Shown piece by piece: positions 1-8,959 of a stretch of DNA of 64,000 nt. The notes below the pieces were generated by a model. It saw only the letters and a list, made by a program, of their open reading frames with translations. It ran no database searches and had not been told where the DNA came from. Where the stretch lies: contig NZ_BJXJ01000004.1 in the NCBI RefSeq assembly GCF_007990935.1, forward strand, positions 90,880-154,879. Direction: 5' to 3'. How positions within the stretch are numbered: the first letter of the stretch is position 1; the number at the start of each line of letters is the position of its first letter. This DNA comes from Vibrio sagamiensis NBRC 104589. GTDB lineage: Bacteria > Pseudomonadota > Gammaproteobacteria > Enterobacterales > Vibrionaceae. Position numbers and translations under genes: made by a program.

Positions 1-9
1 TTGTTTTTC

Positions 10-1374
10 TTAAGTAACAGATACTACATGGAAACTTGGCGAGAAGAAGAGTTTTGTTTCTTCCTGCACAACATGCCTGAGCGCAATCAAGCCGATAAGG
101 TTAGGGATTGCCATTAAACCATTGACAATATCTGCCAATATCCAAATCATATCTAATTGAAGAAAAGCACCCGATGCCACCAAACTAATAAAAAGAACTT
201 TATAAGGTAGGACGGCTTTTGTTCCAAAAAGATATACGACACATCTTTCACCATAATAATTCCAGCCTAGAATAGTGGTAAATGCGAAGAACATCAGTCC
301 AATAGAGACAAGCATTGGGCCAAATGTTGGTGCATTAAGCCCCACAGAAAACGCATGAGTAGTCATGGCCGCGCCAGATAGGTCAGTTTGCCAAGCCCCT
401 GTCAGAATGAGAGTCAGTCCAGTCATTGTACAGATAATGATCGTATCAAAGAAGGTCCCCGTCATGGATATGAGGCCTTGTTTTACACATGAGTCCGTCT
501 TGGCAGCGGCGGCAGCCATTGCTGCACTTCCCAAACCAGATTCATTTGAAAACATCCCTCGAGAAATCCCTGACTGTATAGCAAGCATGATACTTGCTCC
601 TAAAAATCCTCCTGTTGCCGCGGTCTGAGTGAAGGCGGATATAAAAACCAATTCAATAGCGTTGAGTAATTGGTCTGCATTTATAATGATTACGCCAACA
701 CATGAAAGAATATAAAAGAGCGCCATTGTTGGTACGACTTTACCAGCAACATTTGAGATAGATTGAATTCCACCAAGTGTAACAACAGCCACGAGTATTG
801 TTAGGATAACCGCCGTTAGCTCTCGACTTGCTCCAAAAGATATTTCACTTGCGTCAAGAATTGCATTTACCTGCGGAAAGGTACCAATACCAAAGCAAGC
901 AACACCGAGTGAAAATATCGCAAACATAATGGCTAGACATTTAGAACCCATGCCATACTCGAGGTAGTACATAGGGCCTCCAGTCATTTGGCCATTCCCA
1001 TCTATACGACGATATTTAACGGCAAGTAAACACTCTGCATATTTGGTCGCCATACCGAATAAAGCAGCTAACCACATCCAAAATAACGCACCCGGACCAC
1101 CTAATTTTATCGCAGTAGCCACTCCAACGATGTTGCCTGTACCAATGGTTGCGGATAATGCCGTGCACAAAGCGGCAAAGCTCGAAATGTCACCTTGCTT
1201 TTTTGCTGAGGTGTTTTTTTTGAATACCATCGACAGAGCAGTCGGTAAATGTCTAAACTGAATCAGTCCGAGACGAGCCGTAAAATAGATTCCAGTCCCC
1301 ACAAGTAATAAAAGTAGTGGGGGCCCCCAAACGAAATCATCGATCATTTGGAGTAAAGGTTGTAGGTTTTGCAT
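10..1374 (-). CDS. Sodium:alanine/glycine symporter (AGCS family)
   Basis: A 454-residue polytopic inner-membrane protein of the alanine or glycine:cation symporter family, which imports small neutral amino acids with Na+. The sequence shows about ten or eleven hydrophobic helices and the family signatures GTGNIVG (about residues 78-84) and TKYAE (about 110-114). Its length is normal for the family. The ATG is preceded by a strong AAGGGG ribosome binding site. Upstream on the same strand lies a tandem glycine riboswitch, so glycine is the likely substrate or signal; the V. cholerae homologue VC1422 is arranged in the same way. The gene is monocistronic here. Family assignment is firm; the choice between glycine and alanine is inferred from the riboswitch. 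Confidence 0.93.
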   Translation of the reverse strand: MQNLQPLLQMIDDFVWGPPLLLLLVGTGIYFTARLGLIQFRHLPTALSMVFKKNTSAKKQGDISSFAALCTALSATIGTGNIVGVATAIKLGGPGALFWMWLAALFGMATKYAECLLAVKYRRIDGNGQMTGGPMYYLEYGMGSKCLAIMFAIFSLGVACFGIGTFPQVNAILDASEISFGASRELTAVILTILVAVVTLGGIQSISNVAGKVVPTMALFYILSCVGVIIINADQLLNAIELVFISAFTQTAATGGFLGASIMLAIQSGISRGMFSNESGLGSAAMAAAAAKTDSCVKQGLISMTGTFFDTIIICTMTGLTLILTGAWQTDLSGAAMTTHAFSVGLNAPTFGPMLVSIGLMFFAFTTILGWNYYGERCVVYLFGTKAVLPYKVLFISLVASGAFLQLDMIWILADIVNGLMAIPNLIGLIALRHVVQEETKLFFSPSFHVVSVT

Positions 1375-1496
1375 GATTTCCCCTTAATAAAACAACTAAT
1401 AAGGAGAAGAGTGAAAGGTGGAGGCTAGGCTCTCAGTATGACTAAGCTATTTATGTTGCTAAAAACCAAATATGATCAATAGTTAGATTATTACTT

Positions 1497-1700
1497 TCCA
1501 CTCCTCTGTCCTTTTGCCTGAGAGTTTCACCCGTTAAATAGATTTGGGCTTGCTCCTTCGGCGACCGATTTAACGGTTCTCTCCAGAGGTTCCTCCAACG
1601 ACAGTCCCTGCTACCATAGTAGCACCTGAAATAGTTAATTCTTCGGCGGGTTATACTAGATGTATGTAAGCATTTAGTTAATAACCACTCTCCTGCAATC
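1497..1700 (-). ncRNA. Tandem glycine riboswitch (two aptamers)
   Basis: Read on the minus strand, this leader contains two consecutive glycine aptamers. Aptamer I begins with GCAGGAGAG near 1696 and includes CCGCCGAAGAA and TTTCAGGTGCT. Aptamer II has CTCTGGAGAGAACC, CGCCGAAGGAGCAAGC and the hallmark end CTCTCAGGCAAAAGGACAG at about 1510-1530. The two are joined by a short linker containing GGACTGTCGTTGGAGGAA, as in the V. cholerae VCI-II element. It lies about 120 bases upstream of the symporter start codon, the usual position for cis control. In the V. cholerae precedent glycine binding activates expression; here that is inferred from homology. The motif match is very strong. Confidence 0.95.
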
Positions 1701-1998
1701 TTCATCGGAACAATTACTCAAAAAGTGAGTAAAGGTTAGTTAATGATGCTGGTCATCATCAACCAGTGAAATGTATCATGTTTTTTTGTTATTTCAATAG
1801 ATAAATTACATTTAAGGTCTAAATGTTGCTAAGTTGGTGTATTGCCGCCAGTATTACAAGACAAAGTAACTTGTGCGCAAAAAAAGAGGCTTTAAATAAT
1901 TATTAATAAAAAATAACCTTTAGGCAGTATTGGCTACGTAAAATAAGATACAATACAAGCTTTACTGATTGTTATCGATGTTGTAAACGGAGAGTAAA
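1701..1998. other. Intergenic region between divergent units
   Basis: About 300 bases between the riboswitch leader (minus strand) and the small membrane gene at 1999 (plus strand). The sequence is AT-rich and should hold the two divergent promoters, but I could not pick out a confident -35/-10 pair or operator. Confidence 0.4.
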
Positions 1999-2157
1999 AT
2001 GACCAGATTATTTGCGATTGTATTATTGATTGGGTTCGCTTTCGTGCTTTTTCGTTATCGTACTAACGAGAAAGTCCAAAAATGGACAGTTATCTCTTTG
2101 ATTGGTCTCTTCATCATATATACTGCATCTCTTGTGATTGCAGAGCTCTCACGTTAA
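1999..2157 (+). CDS. Small two-helix membrane protein (52 aa), function unknown
   Basis: A 52-codon reading frame starting at ATG 1999 behind the purine-rich stretch GGAGAG. The product has two predicted membrane segments (about residues 4-18 and 30-48) separated by a short basic loop, RYRTNEKVQK. It ends 22 bases before the GTG of the next gene, which it probably precedes in one transcript. Codon use and hydrophobic pattern look real, and the spacing suggests co-expression with the anchored coiled-coil protein downstream. I do not recognise a named family. It may be an accessory subunit or simply a small envelope protein. Confidence 0.65.
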   Translation: MTRLFAIVLLIGFAFVLFRYRTNEKVQKWTVISLIGLFIIYTASLVIAELSR

Positions 2158-2179
2158 CTTAAACATTTTGGAGACAAAA

Positions 2180-2917
2180 GTGACTTCTCAGCAGAATATT
2201 GATGATCAGGATGATGACGTTGTTGTAATAGAGGAACGTGATAAGCGTACTCCGATATACATCGCCATTGGCGTCATATTAGGTGTTGCACTTGGAGGCG
2301 TTCTTGGGGCGACACTGACTTCAAACCAGTGGGAGTCAACCTATCAAGCTTTGGATGAAAAATATCAAGCATTAGAAAGCACTAAAGTGGCGTTGTTGTC
2401 TCAAGTTAAAGAACGAGAAGCAGGCTTAGATAAAGAAGTCGACAGCAAAGTCATGGTTGTACTGAACAAAAAGCAACAAGAGTTTGAATCCAATCTTCAG
2501 GAACTCGAGTTGAAAATGACAGAGCTTGGTAAGGTTAATGACTCTCTAAAAGCTCAAATCGAACAGCAAAATGAAAAGCTGAATCTGTCCAAAAATGAGA
2601 ATCTAAAGTTAAATCGCCAAGCAGATAGGCAAGCAACCATTTTTGAACGCTCGCGAGAGGTTTTTCGGAAAGAACTGAAAGTGTCTCAGGAACTTGAAGC
2701 CTTCGAGAAAGAGCGTGAAACCTTGCTACCTAAAATAGAAAAATTACGTAAAGAGTGTGATGTTTTTTTAGAGGGGACATCTTGGGACATTAAGGCTGAC
2801 GTTTGTGATAAACATGACGAAGCAAATTCCCGTTTGAGCCAATTAGATCAACTGATTGAAGTCAACAAATTAGATTTAGAGCATATCAAAGCGATCACTG
2901 ATGATATGGGGTTATAG
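2180..2917 (+). CDS. Membrane-anchored coiled-coil protein, function unknown
   Basis: Predicted 245-residue protein. I chose the GTG at 2180, preceded by TTGGAGAC, over a TTG at 2138 that overlaps the upstream gene and lacks a good ribosome site. The order is: an acidic N-terminal tail (QDDDVVVIEE), one membrane helix rich in Gly/Ala (about residues 25-45), then a long charged heptad-like region to about residue 205 typical of a coiled coil, and a short tail with two cysteines near residues 190 and 205. This is a single-pass, probably periplasm-facing scaffold. It follows the 52-aa membrane protein and is closed by a good terminator. I do not recognise a function. Confidence 0.8.
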   Translation: MTSQQNIDDQDDDVVVIEERDKRTPIYIAIGVILGVALGGVLGATLTSNQWESTYQALDEKYQALESTKVALLSQVKEREAGLDKEVDSKVMVVLNKKQQEFESNLQELELKMTELGKVNDSLKAQIEQQNEKLNLSKNENLKLNRQADRQATIFERSREVFRKELKVSQELEAFEKERETLLPKIEKLRKECDVFLEGTSWDIKADVCDKHDEANSRLSQLDQLIEVNKLDLEHIKAITDDMGL

Positions 2918-3034
2918 CTGAGATGGGCTCATAGCTCTAGATCGGCAAATCAAAAGCACTCTATGCTGAACGCATTCTCCAAACTCGAGTCATTTGCACC
3001 CTAGCCACTAAAGGCGAACTCAATGTGACGTTTA

Positions 3035-3066
3035 AAGGAGCTCAAAGCGAGCTCCTTATTTTTCTT
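3035..3066 (+). terminator. Rho-independent terminator after the coiled-coil gene
   Basis: Perfect 9-bp stem AAGGAGCTC / GAGCTCCTT with loop AAAGC, followed by the T-rich run ATTTTTCTTT. It sits between the plus-strand coiled-coil gene and the convergent end of the arginine decarboxylase gene; the opposite strand has only a weak T-tract. Confidence 0.85.
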
Positions 3067-3081
3067 TGGGAAATGGAATAC

Positions 3082-5403
3082 TTATCTGAGCAGCTGTGGC
3101 AACTCTTCTTCGGGTTGCTTGATGCACATTACATGATACATTCCATCAATAACTTCCGTTCCTTCTGTTTCGTGCTCAAATCCCGGGAATTCTTTATCCC
3201 ATACTTCTAAGCAATGAAGGTAAGTAATCTGTGGACTGTCATCGTTACCGAAGTTCTCACCAGACATCAGCATTGGTATTCCTGGTGGGTAAGGAATAAT
3301 CGCATTGGCTGCAATACGGTGTGCAAGTTGATCGGATGGCACCATTTCGACATTATTATCTACAATCGACTCAAAGGCATCCCTTGGTGTCATCATCGCT
3401 TGTGGAAGAGTTGAGTATGCTAAATTAAGTTTATCTGATGGGGTATGTTGTTTGAGGTAAGTAAACATTTTTATCCCTAGATCTTTAAGCCCCATTTCAG
3501 CATAAACATCTGGGTGAGATTCAACGAGCTCTGGCAGCACAGATCTCAAAGGTCTGTTTTGATCGTAGTGTTTTTTGAAATGTAACAGAGTATTGACAAG
3601 AGTGGCCCATTTACCTTTGGTGATACCCATTGAGAAGAGGAACATGATTTGAAAATCGGTGGTTCTTGTTGGAACAATACCAAAGCGTGTTAAGTATTGG
3701 GTGACTAATGCCGCAGGCACCCCGGAATCGAGTAAATCACCATTTTCACTCATACCCGGTGCTAAGATACTGACTTTGATTGGGTCAAGCATACACCAGT
3801 CCTCAGGCATATCTTTGAAGCCATGCCATGAATCGGTTGGCTTAAGTACCCAAAAATCTTGGCAAGAGGCTAGAAGCTTTGGATCGACCTGTTCAAAAGG
3901 CATCGTTTGGCCAGTATTTGGATCGGTAAAGGATTCTGCATTCCAAGGTTTAAAGAACCAATCTCCTTTATTGTCAAACTCACGGTATAAACGCCCCATT
4001 GCTTGACGATAGTCGACGGCTTCCTGAATAACCTCTTGTGTCAGAGAATAACCATTATTACCAGACATCTGGGAGACCGCAATATCATTTGAAGCACTGA
4101 TAGCGTAGAGAGGCGAAGTGGTTGCATGCATCATGTAGGCTTGATTAAAACGCTGGAAATCAATCGCATCTTTACCGTGACGAACATGAATATATGATGC
4201 TTGAGATAAGGCGTTTAACAGCTTATGTGTGGAGTGAGTAGCGAAAACAGTTGGGCCACTTGATTCTTTCTCTGGCTCATCACGCATTGCAAAATGGTCT
4301 TTGTAAATAGGATTGAACCTTGCGTAACCGTACCAAGCTTCATCGAAGTGGATACGGTTGCTGCTTTCACCTAACAGTTCTTGAGCTCGTTTAGCGTTAT
4401 AACATAAGCCATCATAAGTACAGTTTGTCACCACGGCATAAACAGGTTTTTGTTGAGAAAAAGCTTCAGTCAGAGGCCCTTCCGCAGCACGACGTTGAAG
4501 GGCAAGCTTTTCCATTTGCTCTGGGTAAATCGGACCAATGATGCCGTAGCGGTTGCGGGTTGGAACCATATAAATAGGACGTGCACCTGTTAGCATTAGT
4601 CCTTGTTCAATGGATTTATGGCAGTTTCTGTCACAGATCGCTAGGCTATCTTCTCTCATACATACTTGCATGATGGTTCTATTAGCGCCTGAAGTACCAG
4701 TAACAAGGGAGTAGGACTTATCCGCTCCAAATACTTTTGCAGCGAACGCCTCACTGTCACCAAAGTAACCCGTGTGATCGAGTAATGAACCCAAAGAGCC
4801 ACGTTCTATCCCCATATCTGAACGGAATAAAGCTTCACCAAAATGACGATAAAAACGTTGTCCTGCCGGTGTTTTAGTAAAACCGATACCACCTTGGTGC
4901 CCCGGTGCCGCCCAAGAATATTCATGGACATCATCGTAATTGAAGATTGCATCCATTAAAGGTGGCATTAATTGCTGTCTATAGCGCTGCATGGCTGCAA
5001 TAGAGCGGCCAACAATGAAGTCCGGTGTGTCTTCCAGAATCCAAGCAAACTCGTCAACTCGAGACATCAAGTCGTTAGTGACCGCTAAAGTGGTTTTTTT
5101 ACGCTCTGCTAACAGAAAGACGGGGACACCTTCTTGACGCTGGTTCAGTTTATCTATTAACTGGAAAAACTTTTCGTTTTCTTGTACTTCATTCCCCGTC
5201 ATTCTTGATGTCAGCATGAAACAGTCTATGGCGATATTCGCATTGAATATTGAATAACAGTCGTCAAAAGAATTTGCCACCGTAACTTTCACACCTTCCT
5301 CAGAAAACTCCGCAATCAAGCGCTCTAATGCTTTTTCAATAAAGCCCGTTTCGAGATTGTCATTGAAAATTAGAGCATGATTGTGTTTATCATAGTTATT
5401 CAT
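3082..5403 (-). CDS. adiA: Biodegradative (acid-inducible) arginine decarboxylase AdiA
   Basis: A 773-residue PLP enzyme converting arginine to agmatine and CO2 with consumption of a proton; cytoplasmic, part of arginine-dependent acid resistance. The order is: N-terminal wing/receiver-like domain (about 1-145), the large fold-type I decarboxylase domain, and a C-terminal domain. The PLP lysine is K394 in HSTHKLLNALSQ, and D354 in HFDEAWYGYARF is the PLP-contacting Asp. Across its length it follows E. coli AdiA (755 aa) rather than lysine decarboxylase CadA: VDEFAWILEDT, SWAAPGHQGG and GFEHETEGTE are AdiA-like. Its start overlaps the antiporter gene by 8 bases with AAGGA upstream, so the two are translationally coupled. 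No AdiY-like regulator lies beside it. Confidence 0.9.
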   Translation of the reverse strand: MNNYDKHNHALIFNDNLETGFIEKALERLIAEFSEEGVKVTVANSFDDCYSIFNANIAIDCFMLTSRMTGNEVQENEKFFQLIDKLNQRQEGVPVFLLAERKKTTLAVTNDLMSRVDEFAWILEDTPDFIVGRSIAAMQRYRQQLMPPLMDAIFNYDDVHEYSWAAPGHQGGIGFTKTPAGQRFYRHFGEALFRSDMGIERGSLGSLLDHTGYFGDSEAFAAKVFGADKSYSLVTGTSGANRTIMQVCMREDSLAICDRNCHKSIEQGLMLTGARPIYMVPTRNRYGIIGPIYPEQMEKLALQRRAAEGPLTEAFSQQKPVYAVVTNCTYDGLCYNAKRAQELLGESSNRIHFDEAWYGYARFNPIYKDHFAMRDEPEKESSGPTVFATHSTHKLLNALSQASYIHVRHGKDAIDFQRFNQAYMMHATTSPLYAISASNDIAVSQMSGNNGYSLTQEVIQEAVDYRQAMGRLYREFDNKGDWFFKPWNAESFTDPNTGQTMPFEQVDPKLLASCQDFWVLKPTDSWHGFKDMPEDWCMLDPIKVSILAPGMSENGDLLDSGVPAALVTQYLTRFGIVPTRTTDFQIMFLFSMGITKGKWATLVNTLLHFKKHYDQNRPLRSVLPELVESHPDVYAEMGLKDLGIKMFTYLKQHTPSDKLNLAYSTLPQAMMTPRDAFESIVDNNVEMVPSDQLAHRIAANAIIPYPPGIPMLMSGENFGNDDSPQITYLHCLEVWDKEFPGFEHETEGTEVIDGMYHVMCIKQPEEELPQLLR

Positions 5404-6781
5404 AAACTGGTATTCCTTTTTCTATGTTTGAATTAAGGTCGTTGGTGTTGTTTGATGAATGATTGCCTGCTGGTGCAGAGGAAGGGTTGGCATCTCGACT
5501 GGCGATAAAGCCGTAGAAGAAATATCCAAGAAGCGTAATGATGGTTCCATAGAAGACGGATTCTTCTCCGGTGGCATACGCACCATAAATGCTGTACAAC
5601 ACAGCAATTGAACCGACAAAGATGGAAACATTGTACTCGGAGCCAGTAATTTTTGCGGAATGGAGGATGGCTCCCAAAGCGGATAAAGAAAGTATATAAG
5701 GGACCATATTGATGAAGACTGCGAGATCAACAAGAACATTAAATTGTTCTAAGAGCGTTGGAGAAATGGTCAATACCGTGAGTAAAAGTTCCAGGATCAA
5801 CATAATTAACATGCCTTTTACTGGGGCATTGAAGCGGTTGGTGTCACTGAATATTTTAGGGAACAGGTTCATTTCCGCCGCTGCTTTAGATACCTGAGCA
5901 TTGGTAAATTGCCACCCTAATAAAGACCCTATACAAGCTATAATGGCGAGAGCAGTGATGAATTGTCCAACAGCAGGGTTAAACATTTGGGCAAAAACTA
6001 AACCAAAAGGAGCATCTGACTTTGACAATAATTCATTTGGCACAATACCTTGGATAACTGTTGTCGAAGCAATGTAGGTAATCGCAGAGAAAACGGTAGC
6101 CAACATACAAGCGAGAGGAACATTTCGCTTTGGATTTTCTACCGCACCTGAGTTAACCCCTGCAGATTCAATGCCTAGAAAAGCCCATAATGTAAGAGCG
6201 ATACCTGAAGACATTGCACTCATGATGGACTTATCATGAGGGTTCCAAGCTGCTTCGAATGTTGCAGCGTCAAACCAAAACCAACCAATGATAGAAACCC
6301 CAAGAACCGGAATAATCACCCCCCAAACGGTCACTGACGAAATCTGCCCTGTAATTTTGGGGCCACGCATATTCGCAACGAGAGTGATGACGAGGATCAT
6401 CACAACCCCGAAGAAGTTGTTGATAGGAGCCGATTTAAGCCAAGGAATAAAGGTTTCTAAATATCCGACGGAAGTAACGGCAATGGCGACTGCACTTATG
6501 ACTAAACAAACATAGTAGGTGTAGGAGGCGACAAAGAAACTTGATTTGCCATGTGCTTTTTGGGCATATGCTGACATTCCTCCGTCATCGGAACAATACA
6601 TGCCACATTTGGCAAATGTATAAGCAATACACAATGCACCAATAGCCGTAATTCCCCAAGCAAGTAACGCTATACCTCCAGTCTGTGCCAAGCTTGATGG
6701 GAGAAGAATAATACCTGACCCCATCATGTTGACCGTAACAATCGTAGTGAGCCCCATCAGGCCCATCTTATTGTTGTCCAT
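5396..6781 (-). CDS. potE: PotE-like basic amino acid/polyamine antiporter, partner of AdiA
   Basis: A 461-residue APC-superfamily antiporter with about 12 membrane helices. Family residues are visible: NMMGSGI (18-24) in the helix-1 unwound segment, W199 and E205 in the TLWAFLGIESAG stretch, and W290 in GSLLGWQF, equivalent to AdiC W202, E208 and W293. Overall it resembles the putrescine:ornithine antiporter PotE (TGQISSVTVWGVIIPV, SPTLLEQFNVLVDLAV) more than AdiC or CadB. Because it forms a two-gene operon with an AdiA-type decarboxylase, the likely in vivo exchange is arginine for agmatine. That inference conflicts mildly with the sequence resemblance. GAGGTGAG precedes the ATG. The C-terminal tail is rich in Asn and Ser. 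Confidence 0.82.
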   Translation of the reverse strand: MDNNKMGLMGLTTIVTVNMMGSGIILLPSSLAQTGGIALLAWGITAIGALCIAYTFAKCGMYCSDDGGMSAYAQKAHGKSSFFVASYTYYVCLVISAVAIAVTSVGYLETFIPWLKSAPINNFFGVVMILVITLVANMRGPKITGQISSVTVWGVIIPVLGVSIIGWFWFDAATFEAAWNPHDKSIMSAMSSGIALTLWAFLGIESAGVNSGAVENPKRNVPLACMLATVFSAITYIASTTVIQGIVPNELLSKSDAPFGLVFAQMFNPAVGQFITALAIIACIGSLLGWQFTNAQVSKAAAEMNLFPKIFSDTNRFNAPVKGMLIMLILELLLTVLTISPTLLEQFNVLVDLAVFINMVPYILSLSALGAILHSAKITGSEYNVSIFVGSIAVLYSIYGAYATGEESVFYGTIITLLGYFFYGFIASRDANPSSAPAGNHSSNNTNDLNSNIEKGIPVYE

Positions 6782-6977
6782 TTCTCACCTCGTTTTTAGA
6801 GATTAAAATCAAAAAGCACGATAATATGTGCGCTATAGCATGCAAGTTGTAGTATATGATTGTGAATCTGTACAATATTTGATGAGAAAGCTACGTACTT
6901 AAATTACTAGGGGAATGTTGATTTTTTGGGGAGAGTAGCAAAGAGGCGTGAAACCAATGAGGAAAAGCTAATTTGTT

Positions 6978-7004
6978 TAAAGTGGCCAACAGTGACCACT
7001 TGAA
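6978..7004 (-). terminator. Possible terminator after the sulfatase gene
   Basis: An imperfect hairpin with outer arms AAGTGG / CCACTT lies just beyond the stop codon of the membrane sulfatase gene, between it and the antiporter gene downstream on the same strand. The following sequence (TTAAACAAATT) is only moderately T-rich, so termination may be partial. The remainder of 6782-7021 should contain the antiporter promoter; none was pinpointed. Confidence 0.4.
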
Positions 7005-7021
7005 TCAGGTTATTTTTAAGG

Positions 7022-8959
7022 TTACTTAGTAGTAGATTGATACCAGTTGTTTTGATAAGCCTTGGATCCAAACAAAGCATTGGCTTTCGCACGTTCAATA
7101 ATACTCTTATCTACCTCAAGAGGATACATTGTTTGAGTTTCAAAATCATATTTCATGGTTGTGACTTTTTCTCCCGGGGAGAAGATAACAAAGTTATCAC
7201 GAGTTAAATAACCGAAGTTTTTATCGTATTGCATCATTGCACGTTCATCTTCACGAGCTAACGGACGAGTTAAGTCGCGACCAAGCATCGGGGTCGTTGC
7301 ATCTACGCCAATAAGTGATAATAACGTTGGAGGCATATCTAGGTTATTTGCAATTCGGTCATCTTCTTTTGCTGGTATATCCTTACCTAGGATCAAAGCA
7401 GGAATGTGAAAATGCTTCACAGGGACCAGGCTGTCACTGGAGGAACGAGCATCATGGTCAGCGATTACAATAAAAATGGTATCGTCCCAGTATGTGGATG
7501 CTTTAGCTTTTTCAAAGAAAGTGCCCAAAGCGAAGTCCGAGTATTTGACAGCGTTGTTACGTGTTCTGTGTGCGTCTTTATCATATGGTTCTATTTTATT
7601 TTCTGGGTATTCATACGGACTGTGGTTACTCGAAGTGAAGACTAGACTTAAAAAGGGTTTATCATCTTTTGAGAGTCGTTCGAATTCTTGGTCAGCTTTG
7701 GTATAAAGATCTTCATCACTGACACCCCAAGAGCCAACAAAAGAGGGGTTTGCATAATCGTCTTCTTCAATGATTTGGTCAAAGCCATTACCAAAAAAGA
7801 AGGATTTCATATTATCGAAATTAGCTTCTCCACCATAGATAAATTGGGTGTGATAGCCTTGATCTTTTAATAAATCTGCAATGGTAAAAAAGCCCGTTTG
7901 ACTTTTACTTAATTTAACAACAGCACGAGAAGGTGATGGAAGAAAGCCCGTTGTCATGGCCTCAATACCACGTACAGAACGTGTCCCTGTTGCATACATT
8001 TGCGTGAAGTTCCAACCTTCCTTCATTAATTGGTCTAAGTTAGGCGTTAAAGGTAAACCACCCAATGAATCTACAAATTGAGCTCCGAGGCTTTCTTGAA
8101 GAAGAATAACGAGATTTTTGCGCTTTCCTTTATACGTTGCTTCATTGGTATTCATTGTGGGCAACAACGTAGTATCAAAATCAGATTTGGTTGAAGAACG
8201 ACGAACAATCTCAAGTAATTGCTCATTATGCATTTTGCCGTAGAATTGTTCGGCATTTTTCTCGGACTTCATATTGTTGACGGCAAACAACAATGAATAA
8301 GATGAATTTAAAGTTAAATCATTCAATAAAGGGTCATTACAGAAGGCAACCATGGCAGGGTTAAGCGGTCGATGACCTAGAGAAGAACGAGCGCCAGCGA
8401 CTCCGACAATGACAACTAGAACCGCTAATAGTGGCCTCCATTTCCAACTAATTTGTTGTGTGGTCTCTGTCAGTTTTTTACTCCATTTCCAACCAAAGAC
8501 AAAAGTTAAAACGGTCCCAAGTAGACCAATAAATAACTCGAGCTTGTACCCTGTCCAAAGCATACCAAATACTTCTTTAGGATAAACGAGGTATTCAACA
8601 AATAGGCGATTCGGTCTCAGATCGTATTCCATTATAAATGGGGCAGTAGCAAGCTCCATATAGACAAGAATCCAAAGGCCGAAGACCATCCAGCAGCGTA
8701 AAATTATCTTCCAGAACTGCCCAATTTGTCCAGAAACAGGGAGAAGGGAGGAAAGTAACCCTGGGAGTATGAATAACCAACAAATGGTTGCTATATCAAC
8801 TCGGATGCCCTGAATAAAAATATAAACCAAGTTGTCAAATGTTTCGATTCGATCCGATAACCAAATTGAAAGTAGTATCCTTGATACGGACAAAAACAAA
8901 AGAGCAAAAGCACTGAACAGTACAATAGGCCTCAAAGGACCAAAAGTGATTTTCTGCAT
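7022..8959 (-). CDS. LTA synthase/phosphoglycerol transferase-type membrane sulfatase
   Basis: Inner-membrane protein of about 645 residues, with five N-terminal helices (to about residue 190) and a large periplasmic alkaline-phosphatase-fold domain of the LtaS/OpgB type. Metal and catalytic residues are visible (numbered from the upstream TTG at 8977): E295 in LLQESLG, the nucleophile-position Thr T332 in GTRSVRG, and ADHDARSS near the C-terminal end of the domain. Such enzymes move phosphoglycerol or phosphoethanolamine groups onto glycans or lipids in the envelope. In a Gram-negative the acceptor may be osmoregulated periplasmic glucan or LPS; the substrate cannot be told from sequence. 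The ATG at 8959 is preferred over the TTG at 8977. It lies upstream of the adi operon and is probably separate from it. Confidence 0.85.
   Translation of the reverse strand: MQKITFGPLRPIVLFSAFALLFLSVSRILLSIWLSDRIETFDNLVYIFIQGIRVDIATICWLFILPGLLSSLLPVSGQIGQFWKIILRCWMVFGLWILVYMELATAPFIMEYDLRPNRLFVEYLVYPKEVFGMLWTGYKLELFIGLLGTVLTFVFGWKWSKKLTETTQQISWKWRPLLAVLVVIVGVAGARSSLGHRPLNPAMVAFCNDPLLNDLTLNSSYSLLFAVNNMKSEKNAEQFYGKMHNEQLLEIVRRSSTKSDFDTTLLPTMNTNEATYKGKRKNLVILLQESLGAQFVDSLGGLPLTPNLDQLMKEGWNFTQMYATGTRSVRGIEAMTTGFLPSPSRAVVKLSKSQTGFFTIADLLKDQGYHTQFIYGGEANFDNMKSFFFGNGFDQIIEEDDYANPSFVGSWGVSDEDLYTKADQEFERLSKDDKPFLSLVFTSSNHSPYEYPENKIEPYDKDAHRTRNNAVKYSDFALGTFFEKAKASTYWDDTIFIVIADHDARSSSDSLVPVKHFHIPALILGKDIPAKEDDRIANNLDMPPTLLSLIGVDATTPMLGRDLTRPLAREDERAMMQYDKNFGYLTRDNFVIFSPGEKVTTMKYDFETQTMYPLEVDKSIIERAKANALFGSKAYQNNWYQSTTK

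Noticed and set aside
1451..1705. An 84-codon frame on the minus strand across the riboswitch.
   Set aside because: It overlaps both glycine aptamers almost completely and resembles no protein; the RNA structure explains the sequence.
3082..6781. Lysine decarboxylase/cadaverine system (cadBA).
   Set aside because: The two-gene layout invites this label, but the decarboxylase matches AdiA in length and motifs (VDEFAWILEDT, HSTHKLLNALSQ) and the antiporter matches PotE better than CadB.
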